Positions 1 to 5,927 of a stretch of DNA of 8,360 nt are shown here, piece by piece (position 1 is the stretch's first letter; every line of letters starts with the position of its first letter). Both the position numbers and the translations under genes were made by a program. This DNA comes from Candidatus Zixiibacteriota bacterium (lineage in GTDB: Bacteria > Zixibacteria > MSB-5A5 > GN15 > FEB-12), in NCBI GenBank assembly GCA_016213305.1, contig JACRAV010000057.1, positions 1-8,360 of the forward strand, read 5' to 3'. The notes below the pieces were generated by a model. That model was not told the origin of the DNA. It saw only the letters and a list, made by a program, of their open reading frames with translations, and made no database searches.

Positions 1-18
1 CGAAGCCAATTGGGGGTT

Positions 19-44
19 GCCGTCAGGCCGGCAGGCCTGACGGC
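19..44. repeat. Palindromic hairpin repeat, GCCGTCAGG family, copy 1
   Basis: A perfect 11-bp inverted repeat, GCCGTCAGGCC (19-29) and GGCCTGACGGC (34-44), encloses the four-base loop GGCA. It begins 10 bases past the stop codon of the leftward enoyl-CoA hydratase gene, so it would form at the 3' end of that transcript. No U-rich run follows on the minus strand (the next bases read AACCCCC), so it is not a standard intrinsic terminator. A second copy with a differing stem pair is at 3876-3901, which makes this a dispersed repeat family. It may still act as a 3' mRNA stabiliser or weak terminator; that part is inference. Confidence 0.75.
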
Positions 45-54
45 ACATTGGTAC

Positions 55-840
<786 letters not shown>

Positions 841-887
841 GCTTTGATCCTCATAGTACTCTGGCGCGATCGAAGAATCTCAATTGA

Positions 888-1011
888 GTCATTGCGAAAA
901 GTCCGGCGACAGCCGGGCGACGTCGCAATCTCGCCTCAACTTCGTCGCGTCGAGCGTAGTCGAGACGCGAAGCGAGATCGCGACGCCCGCCTGCGGCGGG
1001 CTCGCGATGAC
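888..1011. repeat. 124-bp composite palindromic element with terminal inverted repeats
   Basis: The element sits between the hydroxyacyl-CoA dehydrogenase and enoyl-CoA hydratase genes and fills most of that gap. Its ends, GTCATTGCGA (888-897) and TCGCGATGAC (1002-1011), are inverted repeats matching at 9 of 10 positions. Inside are three hairpins. The first is 891-929, with outer stem ATTGCGA/TCGCAAT and inner stem GTCCGGC/GCCGGGC. The second is 945-970, stem TCGCGTC/GACGCGA around the loop GAGCGTAGTCGA. The third is 977-1008, stem ATCGCGA plus GCCCGCC against GGCGGGC plus TCGCGAT, with one bulged C and a TGC loop. It encodes nothing credible. It resembles a MITE- or REP-like dispersed element; I see no clear target-site duplication and no transposase. 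Confidence 0.7.
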
Positions 1012-1047
1012 CAATATCGACTCTCTTATCTCGCCAATCATGTGTTT

Positions 1048-1902
1048 TTACTTTGCGCTGTAATCGAAAAATCCCCGGCCCGATTTCTTGCCCAGATACC
1101 CGGCATGAACCATCCGGCGCAACAGCGGCGGGGCGGCGTAATGCGAATCCTTGAACTCGTGGAACATGATGTCGGCGATATACAGAATCGTGTCGGTGCC
1201 GATGAAATCGGTCAGAGCCAGCGGACCCATCGGGTGGCCGCATCCGAGCATCATGCCGTTATCGATATCCTCCCTGGTGGCCAGCCCCCGTTCCAGCTGA
1301 CGGATAGCGTCGAGCAAATACGGCACCAGCAAAACGTTTACGATGAATCCGGGGGAATCCTTGGCCGTCACGCAGGTCTTGCCGAGGGTTTCGGCGAAGT
1401 CGAAGGCGGCCTTGAATGTCGCGTCATTCGTGTCGATCGTGCGAACCACCTCGCACAGTTTCATGATCGGGACCGGGTTGAAAAAGTGAAGTCCGACAAA
1501 CTGGGCGCGCCGCTTGGTGACCGAGGCCATGTCGCCGATGGAAAGCGAGGAAGTGTTCGACGCAAAAATCGTCTCCGGTTTGCAGATGCTGTCGAGTTTT
1601 CTGTACACTTCCTTTTTGACATCAAGGTTTTCGACCACCGCCTCGCAAATGATATCGCAGTCGGCGAGATTGTTCAGCGTGGTGGTTCCTTTGATATTGC
1701 CGAGAGTTCTGTCCTTGGTCGCCTGATCCAACTTCCCTTTTTCAATCGCTTTGTCCAGCGATTTGGTGATGTACTTCAGGCCGGTCTGGAGCTGGGCTTC
1801 AGCGACTTCGCACGCTACCACGGTATATCCCACCGCGGCGGCGACCTGTCCGATCCCCGATCCCATCTGCCCGAATCCGATTATGCCGACTTTCTTGATC
1901 AT
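1048..1902 (-). CDS. 3-hydroxybutyryl-CoA (3-hydroxyacyl-CoA) dehydrogenase
   Basis: The 284-residue product is a stand-alone NAD-dependent 3-hydroxyacyl-CoA dehydrogenase of the usual length for the Hbd/PaaH type, not the long fused FadB type. It oxidises (S)-3-hydroxyacyl-CoA to 3-ketoacyl-CoA, or runs in reverse. An N-terminal Rossmann fold carries GFGQMG at residues 9-14, a variant of the common GAGTMG. Four residues match the catalytic or substrate-binding set of the human enzyme at a constant offset: Ser118 in ASNTSS, His139 in GLHFFNPVP, Glu151 in LCEVV, and Asn189 in SPGFIVN. The C-terminal half has the dimerising helical domain with GHPMGPL. The ATG start is preceded by GGAG (complement of 1908-1911) with five bases between. 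Only 15 bases separate it from the upstream acetyltransferase gene, which supports one transcript. Confidence 0.95.
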   Translation of the reverse strand: MIKKVGIIGFGQMGSGIGQVAAAVGYTVVACEVAEAQLQTGLKYITKSLDKAIEKGKLDQATKDRTLGNIKGTTTLNNLADCDIICEAVVENLDVKKEVYRKLDSICKPETIFASNTSSLSIGDMASVTKRRAQFVGLHFFNPVPIMKLCEVVRTIDTNDATFKAAFDFAETLGKTCVTAKDSPGFIVNVLLVPYLLDAIRQLERGLATREDIDNGMMLGCGHPMGPLALTDFIGTDTILYIADIMFHEFKDSHYAAPPLLRRMVHAGYLGKKSGRGFFDYSAK

Positions 1903-1917
1903 ACTAACTCCGTGTTT

Positions 1918-2406
1918 CTATTTGTTGAGGCCAATGTATCGTACCATTTTGAGTCCCATCACCGCCTGAGTCGTGCCGACCAGTTCAAAACCGGCTTTCA
2001 CATAACACCCCAGCGCTTCCTCGTTATCGCCGGTCAGAAACAAAATTACTTTCTGGACACCCGGCCGTTCGGCGGCTCGTTCACACAGGAGTTTCAGCAT
2101 GCGGGTGCCGAATCCCTCGGAGCGCCGAAACTGATCGACCATGAGATGGGTTATTTCAACCGCCATTTCGGAGGGACGCTCCCACAGTTCGCCGTACGCC
2201 ACCGGTTGACGATCGGCCAGGAGCAGATACGCGGTTACTCCGTCGCGTTGCCATGAATCGACAATATCTTCCGCCGGCGGGAAATCGGTGCGGCCGCGAC
2301 AGACCCGGCTGAAAGTTTCAGGCGAGTCGAGCCATGACCGGACCAGGTGGCTGTACTCGGCGGTGTAGGGAACGAGGTCGGCTCTGACGCGAATCGGTTC
2401 GGGCAT
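1918..2406 (-). CDS. GNAT-family N-acetyltransferase
   Basis: The 162-residue product has a complete GNAT fold, which transfers an acetyl group from acetyl-CoA to an amine. The acetyl-CoA pyrophosphate-binding loop reads R95-S-E-G98-F-G100 after a hydrophobic strand (HLMV, 87-90), matching the R/QxxGxG/A signature. A later segment, NEEALGCYVKAGFEL (129-143), is the usual motif B; Tyr136 occupies the position often used as general acid. The ATG start has AGGA (complement of 2414-2417) seven bases upstream and a promoter at 2437-2465. It is the first gene of the leftward operon, 15 bases ahead of the hydroxyacyl-CoA dehydrogenase gene. The substrate cannot be told from sequence. A role in acetylating the neighbouring enzymes is possible but purely contextual. 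Confidence 0.88.
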   Translation of the reverse strand: MPEPIRVRADLVPYTAEYSHLVRSWLDSPETFSRVCRGRTDFPPAEDIVDSWQRDGVTAYLLLADRQPVAYGELWERPSEMAVEITHLMVDQFRRSEGFGTRMLKLLCERAAERPGVQKVILFLTGDNEEALGCYVKAGFELVGTTQAVMGLKMVRYIGLNK

Positions 2407-2436
2407 TTAACTTTCCTGGTCGGTTATCAAGCGCTC

Positions 2437-2465
2437 AATATATGGCGCGGATTTTGGCATGGCAA
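2437..2465 (-). promoter_or_regulatory. Sigma70-type promoter for the leftward acyl-CoA operon
   Basis: Read on the minus strand, TTGCCA (2460-2465, 5 of 6 to the -35 consensus) is followed after exactly 17 bases by TATATT (2437-2442, 5 of 6 to the -10 consensus). The predicted start near 2430 gives a leader of about 24 bases that contains the AGGA site of the acetyltransferase gene. I see no obvious operator palindrome overlapping it. Confidence 0.72.
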
Positions 2466-2512
2466 CCGATGATCTGACGGCCGGGACGGTTGCCGAAATC
2501 ATACCGAATGCG

Positions 2513-2541
2513 TTGACTTTGACGACCAAGGCCCCTATGTT
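2513..2541 (+). promoter_or_regulatory. Sigma70-type promoter for the acyl-CoA dehydrogenase
   Basis: TTGACT (2513-2518, 5 of 6 to consensus) and TATGTT (2536-2541, 4 of 6) are separated by 17 bases. The predicted start near 2548 lies about 30 bases ahead of the GTG start codon at 2580. It is back to back with the leftward promoter, with 47 bases between the two -35 boxes, so a shared regulator could reach both. Confidence 0.65.
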
Positions 2542-2579
2542 TGCCCCAGCGAAATAAACTGACCTGTACAGGAGTGCCC

Positions 2580-3785
2580 GTGATAGACTTTTCGTTGACC
2601 GAATCGCAACTGGCCGTGCGTGATATGGCGCGCGGCGTCGCCTCGAAGATCATCATTCCCAAAATCACCGAATACGACCGCAAGCAGGAAATGAACCCGG
2701 AACTGCTTCCCGCCATGAAAGCCGCCAACTTGCTCGGATTCTGCATCCCCGAACAATACGGCGGGCTGGGGATGGACTACATCTCGCTCGGGCTGGCGTG
2801 CGAGGAGCTTGAATACGGCGATACCTCGGCGCGGGTGATCTTGTCCGTGCATATCGGCCTGTTTTCTCTGCCGGTGCTGACCTGGGCGAACGAAGCACAA
2901 AAGAAGAAATATCTGATTCCGGCGGCCAAAGGGGAGAAATTGACGACCTTTGGCCTGACCGAACCGGCGGCTGGCTCGGATGCGGTCGGAATTCAGACCA
3001 CGGCCGTCAAACAGGGCGACCATTATATCATGAACGGCGAGAAGATGTGGATTTCGCTGGCGGCGGTGGCCGATTATTTCCTCGTATTTGCCTGGACCGA
3101 TCTGGAGAAGAAGAAGAAACGCGACCACAGCGGCTTGTCGGCGTTCATTGTCGAAAGCAAATGGCCCGGCGTCAGTACGGGGACGCTTCACGGCAAACTC
3201 GGGGTGCGGGCGGGGAATACCGGGTATATCGCGTTTTCAGATGTCAAAGTTCCGGCGGAGAATCTGGTCTTCAAAGAGGGTGCCGGATTCAAGATCGCCA
3301 TGTTCTGTCTGGATCAGGGACGATATACGGTGGCCGCAGGGTCATGTGGGCTGATTCGCGCCTGTCGCGACGCCTGCGTTACCTATTCCCACCAGCGCAA
3401 GACGTTCGAGCGCGAGATCGGCGAGCACCAGCTGGTCAAACAAATGATCGCCAACATGGAAGCGGCTTATGAATATTCCACGCCGCTCTGGATGAAAGCG
3501 GGATGGCTCAAGAATCAGGGGAAACGCTCGACGAAGGAAACCTCGATGGCCAAGTGGATCGCCTGTCGCGAGGCGGAGGCGTCGGCGGCCAACGCCGTGC
3601 AGGTGTTCGGGGCGTACGGGTTTTCGGATGAATATCCGGTGGAACGGTTCTATCGCAATTCCAAGGGGGCCTCAATTTACGAAGGAACCCGCGAGATTCA
3701 CACTCTGATGCAGGCGGACTATGTGCTCGGCTACCGCAAAGACCGCCCGATTGAGCATGACCTGCCGGTGGTGGAGCAGGGGTGA
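2580..3785 (+). CDS. Acyl-CoA dehydrogenase, FAD-dependent
   Basis: The product is about 401 residues, the normal length for a short- or medium-chain acyl-CoA dehydrogenase. It would introduce the 2,3-double bond into an acyl-CoA and pass electrons to an electron-transfer flavoprotein. The N-terminal helical domain begins IDFSLTESQ. The FAD/substrate segment FGLTEPAAGSDA is at 124-135. The C-terminal helical domain carries QVFGAYGFSDEYPVERFYR and then IYEGTREIH, in which Glu368 sits at the catalytic-base position of the short/medium-chain enzymes. I chose GTG at 2580 because AGGAG (2570-2574) lies five bases before it; an in-frame TTG at 2541 falls inside the predicted -10 box. It is divergent from, and probably functionally linked to, the hydratase/dehydrogenase operon. 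A butyryl-CoA substrate is likely from context; glutaryl-CoA or a branched acyl-CoA is not excluded. Confidence 0.92.
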   Translation: MIDFSLTESQLAVRDMARGVASKIIIPKITEYDRKQEMNPELLPAMKAANLLGFCIPEQYGGLGMDYISLGLACEELEYGDTSARVILSVHIGLFSLPVLTWANEAQKKKYLIPAAKGEKLTTFGLTEPAAGSDAVGIQTTAVKQGDHYIMNGEKMWISLAAVADYFLVFAWTDLEKKKKRDHSGLSAFIVESKWPGVSTGTLHGKLGVRAGNTGYIAFSDVKVPAENLVFKEGAGFKIAMFCLDQGRYTVAAGSCGLIRACRDACVTYSHQRKTFEREIGEHQLVKQMIANMEAAYEYSTPLWMKAGWLKNQGKRSTKETSMAKWIACREAEASAANAVQVFGAYGFSDEYPVERFYRNSKGASIYEGTREIHTLMQADYVLGYRKDRPIEHDLPVVEQG

Positions 3786-3807
3786 GGTAGTTTCGGATTT
3801 ACGTGCG

Positions 3808-3836
3808 AGGCACACGTCCCTGTGTGCCTTCTTTTC
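3808..3836 (+). terminator. Possible intrinsic terminator after the acyl-CoA dehydrogenase
   Basis: An 8-bp stem, AGGCACAC (3808-3815) and GTGTGCCT (3822-3829), with loop GTCCCT is followed by TCTTTTC. It starts 22 bases after the stop codon. The T-run is short and interrupted, so efficiency is uncertain. It may instead be another member of the hairpin repeats clustered in this gap. Confidence 0.5.
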
Positions 3837-3875
3837 AGGGCCGGCGGGGACGTCCGCCTTGCACGAATGAAGGAA

Positions 3876-3901
3876 GCCGTCAGGTCAGGGCACCTGACGG
3901 C
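3876..3901. repeat. Palindromic hairpin repeat, GCCGTCAGG family, copy 2
   Basis: A 10-bp perfect stem, GCCGTCAGGT (3876-3885) and ACCTGACGGC (3892-3901), surrounds the loop CAGGGC. The nine outer pairs are identical to those of the copy at 19-44. The tenth pair is T-A here and C-G there, so pairing is kept while sequence changes. Both copies are followed by AC. Confidence 0.72.
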
Positions 3902-3909
3902 ACGTGTTC

Positions 3910-3941
3910 TTCGTCGCATCGAGCGTAGTCGAGATGCGACG
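3910..3941 (+). repeat. GAGCGTAGTCGA-loop hairpin repeat, forward copy
   Basis: A 9-bp stem, CGTCGCATC (3912-3920) and GATGCGACG (3933-3941), encloses the 12-base loop GAGCGTAGTCGA. The same loop, with the same left flank TTCGTCG, occurs at 941-970 and, inverted, at 3961-3992. The dinucleotide at the variable stem position is CA here, paired with TG. Confidence 0.75.
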
Positions 3942-3960
3942 GTAGCGCAAGTAAGCCACA

Positions 3961-3992
3961 CGTCGTGTCTCGACTACGCTCGACACGACGAA
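3961..3992 (-). repeat. GAGCGTAGTCGA-loop hairpin repeat, inverted copy
   Basis: A 9-bp stem, CGTCGTGTC (3961-3969) and GACACGACG (3982-3990), flanks TCGACTACGCTC, the exact complement of the loop in the forward copy. Read on the minus strand, the variable stem dinucleotide is TG paired with CA. It lies 19 bases from the forward copy in opposite orientation, so the pair could also fold as one long imperfect hairpin. Confidence 0.75.
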
Positions 3993-3995
3993 GAG

Positions 3996-4047
3996 AAGAT
4001 GTCGGGTAGCTCGTCCGCCTGGCGGCGTCCTCGCAACCCGACCTACC
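3996..4047 (-). repeat. AAGATG-CGGGT / ACCCG-CCTACC palindromic repeat, copy 1
   Basis: The arms are AAGATGTCGGGT (3996-4007) and ACCCGACCTACC (4036-4047). The self-complementary core GTCGGGT/ACCCGAC gives a 7-bp stem around a 28-base GC-rich loop. It lies five bases past the stop codon of the leftward permease. On that strand the stem is followed by ATCTTCTCTT, so it could double as that gene's terminator. A second copy at 5457-5490 has the same arms with one compensatory pair changed. Confidence 0.65.
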
Positions 4048-4052
4048 AGACC

Positions 4053-5360
4053 TCACACCTTCCCATACGGATAAAACACAAACAACAGCAGACTGATCGC
4101 ACACAGCACCCACAGGCCGACAGTCGTCTCTTTGGTGCGGCCCGCGAATAATTTGAACAGCGGATACAGCACAAACCCCGCCGCCATCCCGAAACCGATG
4201 GTGTAGGTAAAGGCCATCAGCGCAATGGTGGCGGTGGCGGGGAATAATTCGGTGTAGTCATTGAAGGGCAGTTGCCGCGCCGGGGCAAGCATCAGGAATC
4301 CGACCACGATCAGCGCCGCGCCGTACGCGAACGGCGGGATCATCACAAAGATCGGCGTCAGAAACAGGCAGAACCCAAACATGATCGCGGTGACCAGCGC
4401 CGAGAAGCCGGTGCGTCCGCCGCTTTCGATGCCGGTGGCGGATTCGATATAGGCGCCGGTGGTCGTGGTGCCGACCAGCGCGGCGGCGGTCGTGGCGAGG
4501 GCGTCGGCCATCATCGGCTTCTCGATTTCCGGCAGATTGCCCTGTTCATCGAGAAGTCCGGCGCGGGCGGACAGCCCGACCAGCGTGCCCATCGTATCGA
4601 CAAACGCCATGATAAAGAGCACAATGATAATCGGGATGAACTCAAGTTTCAGGGCACCGGCGATGTCAAGTTTGAGAAAGAGCGGGGCGAGCGACGGTGG
4701 CGCAGAGAAGAGTTCGCTCGGGGCGGATGATTCGCCCATGGCAAAGCCGATGGTCGCGGTGACCAGCATCCCGATCAACAGCGCCCCCCGCACGCGGCGA
4801 ATCAGCAAAATCGACATGAGAATGACGCCGATGATCGCGAGGAGCGGACCGGTCGAGGAAAGAAGTCCGATCTTAACAGGCGCATCGACGATCCCCACCC
4901 GCACAATGCCCGTTTCGTTCAGGCCGATGAACATGACGAAAAATCCGATCCCCACCGCGAAAGCATGCTTGAGCGAATTGGGCACGGCCGAAGTGATCCA
5001 GGCGCGGAATTTGAAGGCGGTGATCAAAATGAACAGGATACCCGAGATAAACACCGCCCCCAGCGCTTGTTCCCAGGTATATCCCAGGCCGAGGCAGACG
5101 GTGAAGGCGATGAAGGCGTTTTCGCCCATGTATGGCGCGATGGCGAACGGTCGGCGGGCGTAGAAGGCCATCACTAGCGTGCCGAAAATCGCGGCCAGAA
5201 TGGTGGCGGTGGTCGCGGCCTGTTTGGGGATGCCCGCGGCCGAGAGAATGCCCGGATTAACGACCACGATATAGGCCATGGCAAAAAAAGTGGTCACGCC
5301 GCCGATAATCTCGTTCCGGTAACCGGTGCCATATTTCTTGAAATGGAAAAACTTCCTCAT
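4053..5360 (-). CDS. NCS2-family purine permease, AzgA/PbuG-like
   Basis: The 435-residue product is a polytopic inner-membrane protein, of the length usual for AzgA-type nucleobase transporters. It probably imports hypoxanthine, guanine or adenine with a proton. The family-typical N-terminus (NEIIGGVTTFFAMAYIVVVNP, residues 16-36) starts the first membrane segment. AFVDTMGT lies at 252-259 and TTTTGAYIESATGIESGGRTG at 298-318, the latter very characteristic of AzgA-type carriers. Roughly a dozen hydrophobic segments can be picked out. The first conserved loop reads PYMGEN (76-81), where many members have PGMGLN. A stop codon lies in frame 12 bases upstream of the ATG, so no longer start exists, and no Shine-Dalgarno site is visible. 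I see no purine-riboswitch core upstream. It is convergent with the acyl-CoA dehydrogenase and has no obvious link to it. Confidence 0.9.
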   Translation of the reverse strand: MRKFFHFKKYGTGYRNEIIGGVTTFFAMAYIVVVNPGILSAAGIPKQAATTATILAAIFGTLVMAFYARRPFAIAPYMGENAFIAFTVCLGLGYTWEQALGAVFISGILFILITAFKFRAWITSAVPNSLKHAFAVGIGFFVMFIGLNETGIVRVGIVDAPVKIGLLSSTGPLLAIIGVILMSILLIRRVRGALLIGMLVTATIGFAMGESSAPSELFSAPPSLAPLFLKLDIAGALKLEFIPIIIVLFIMAFVDTMGTLVGLSARAGLLDEQGNLPEIEKPMMADALATTAAALVGTTTTGAYIESATGIESGGRTGFSALVTAIMFGFCLFLTPIFVMIPPFAYGAALIVVGFLMLAPARQLPFNDYTELFPATATIALMAFTYTIGFGMAAGFVLYPLFKLFAGRTKETTVGLWVLCAISLLLFVFYPYGKV

Positions 5361-5369
5361 GGCAAAGGT

Positions 5370-5398
5370 AGTCTATGGCCTGGAACCGAGGTTGGCAA
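5370..5398 (-). promoter_or_regulatory. Candidate promoter for the permease, possibly leaderless
   Basis: On the minus strand, TTGCCA (5393-5398, 5 of 6) and TAGACT (5370-5375, 4 of 6) are 17 bases apart. Transcription would begin almost at the ATG (5358-5360), matching the absence of a Shine-Dalgarno site. The -10 match is weak, so this is tentative. Confidence 0.35.
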
Positions 5399-5456
5399 AG
5401 ATAAACAGATGCGGGGAAGGTTTGTCTTCAGGCCCGCCGTTTCATCCCTCCACCAT

Positions 5457-5490
5457 AAGATGGCGGGTCCGAAGACGGACCCGCCCTACC
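5457..5490. repeat. AAGATG-CGGGT / ACCCG-CCTACC palindromic repeat, copy 2
   Basis: The arms are AAGATGGCGGGT (5457-5468) and ACCCGCCCTACC (5479-5490). Here the stem is a perfect 10 bp, GGCGGGTCCG (5462-5471) and CGGACCCGCC (5476-5485), closed by an AAGA tetraloop. Compared with the copy at 3996-4047, the stem pair after AAGATG is G-C instead of T-A, and the loop is wholly different in length and sequence. Confidence 0.7.
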
Positions 5491-5564
5491 ACAGGTCGAT
5501 ATGTCCTAAGTTATTGAAATGTATGGTATTGGCTCTGAAGGGGTGGTCGGTGTCGGTTCTCCCC

Positions 5565-5593
5565 TTGCGAAATTTGGACAAGAGAGGTATAAT
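5565..5593 (+). promoter_or_regulatory. Strong sigma70-type promoter for the rpmE cluster
   Basis: A perfect -10 box, TATAAT (5588-5593), lies 17 bases after TTGCGA (5565-5570, 4 of 6 to the -35 consensus). The predicted start near 5600 leaves about 77 bases of leader before the L31 GTG start. Room for autogenous translational control exists, but no fold is convincing enough to call. Confidence 0.75.
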
Positions 5594-5676
5594 TACGGGC
5601 TAAGCATTCCCCGGACTGCGAACCAAAACGGTCGGGTTGCTGTTGAACGATTAGAATGAGTGATATCGGAGTTTGT

Positions 5677-5889
5677 GTGAAAGAGAAAATTCATCCGGCG
5701 TACAACGCGGTGACGATCACCTGCGCGTGCGGCGCCCAGTATCCGACCCGGTCAACCCGCAAGTCGATCTCGGTGGAAATTTGCTCCAACTGCCATCCCT
5801 ATTTTACGGGGAAGCAGAAGCTGATTGACACCGCCGGACGGGTCGAGCGTTTCCGCCGCAAATATGCCAAGGCCGGCGAGAATAAATAA
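5677..5889 (+). CDS. rpmE: 50S ribosomal protein L31 (zinc-binding type)
   Basis: From GTG at 5677 the product is 70 residues, within the normal size of L31, a large-subunit protein. It begins MKEKIHPAYN, the standard L31 N-terminus. GGAG (5668-5671) lies five bases upstream. An in-frame ATG at 5656 would add seven atypical residues and has no ribosome-binding site, so the GTG start is preferred. The zinc-binding form is shown by Cys16-x-Cys18 and Cys36-x-x-Cys39, followed by HPYFTG, a hallmark of the family. It is the first gene after the strong promoter, with the DUF1385 gene 38 bases downstream. No zinc-free (C-minus) paralogue is present in the window. Confidence 0.95.
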   Translation: MKEKIHPAYNAVTITCACGAQYPTRSTRKSISVEICSNCHPYFTGKQKLIDTAGRVERFRRKYAKAGENK

Positions 5890-5927
5890 TTCTTGTCCAC
5901 GTGCCAACTGGTTGATCCTGAGTATCC

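Larger units (their letters stand above)
5361..5676. other. Intergenic region between the permease and rpmE
   Basis: This 316-base divergent spacer holds a weak promoter candidate for the permease at 5370-5398, a palindromic repeat at 5457-5490, a strong rightward promoter at 5565-5593 and a leader of about 77 bases for the L31 gene. Short open frames across it have no recognisable content. I found no riboswitch, tRNA or small-RNA signature in the rest. Confidence 0.6.

Noticed and set aside
853..883. A separate promoter for the enoyl-CoA hydratase (TTGAGA, 19 bases, TACTAT on the minus strand)
   Set aside because: The spacing is long, the -10 match is only 4 of 6, and the predicted start would fall downstream of the gene's own Shine-Dalgarno site.
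2535..3191. A 218-codon minus-strand frame opposite the acyl-CoA dehydrogenase
   Set aside because: It mirrors a gene with clear catalytic motifs, has a composition typical of antisense frames and has no ribosome-binding site.
3808..4047. CRISPR array
   Set aside because: The hairpins belong to different families, are not regularly spaced direct repeats and have no spacer pattern or cas genes.
4272..5177. Several plus-strand frames opposite the permease
   Set aside because: Low-complexity Arg/Gly/Asp-rich or Ser/Pro-rich translations, as expected from the complement of a membrane-protein gene.
5361..5460. Purine riboswitch ahead of the permease
   Set aside because: The conserved core sequences and three-way junction stems are not visible on the minus strand in this stretch.
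5605..5640. Autoregulatory stem in the rpmE leader (CCC/GGG and GAC/GTC pairings)
   Set aside because: Only two three-base-pair helices interrupted by a bulge; too weak to separate from chance.
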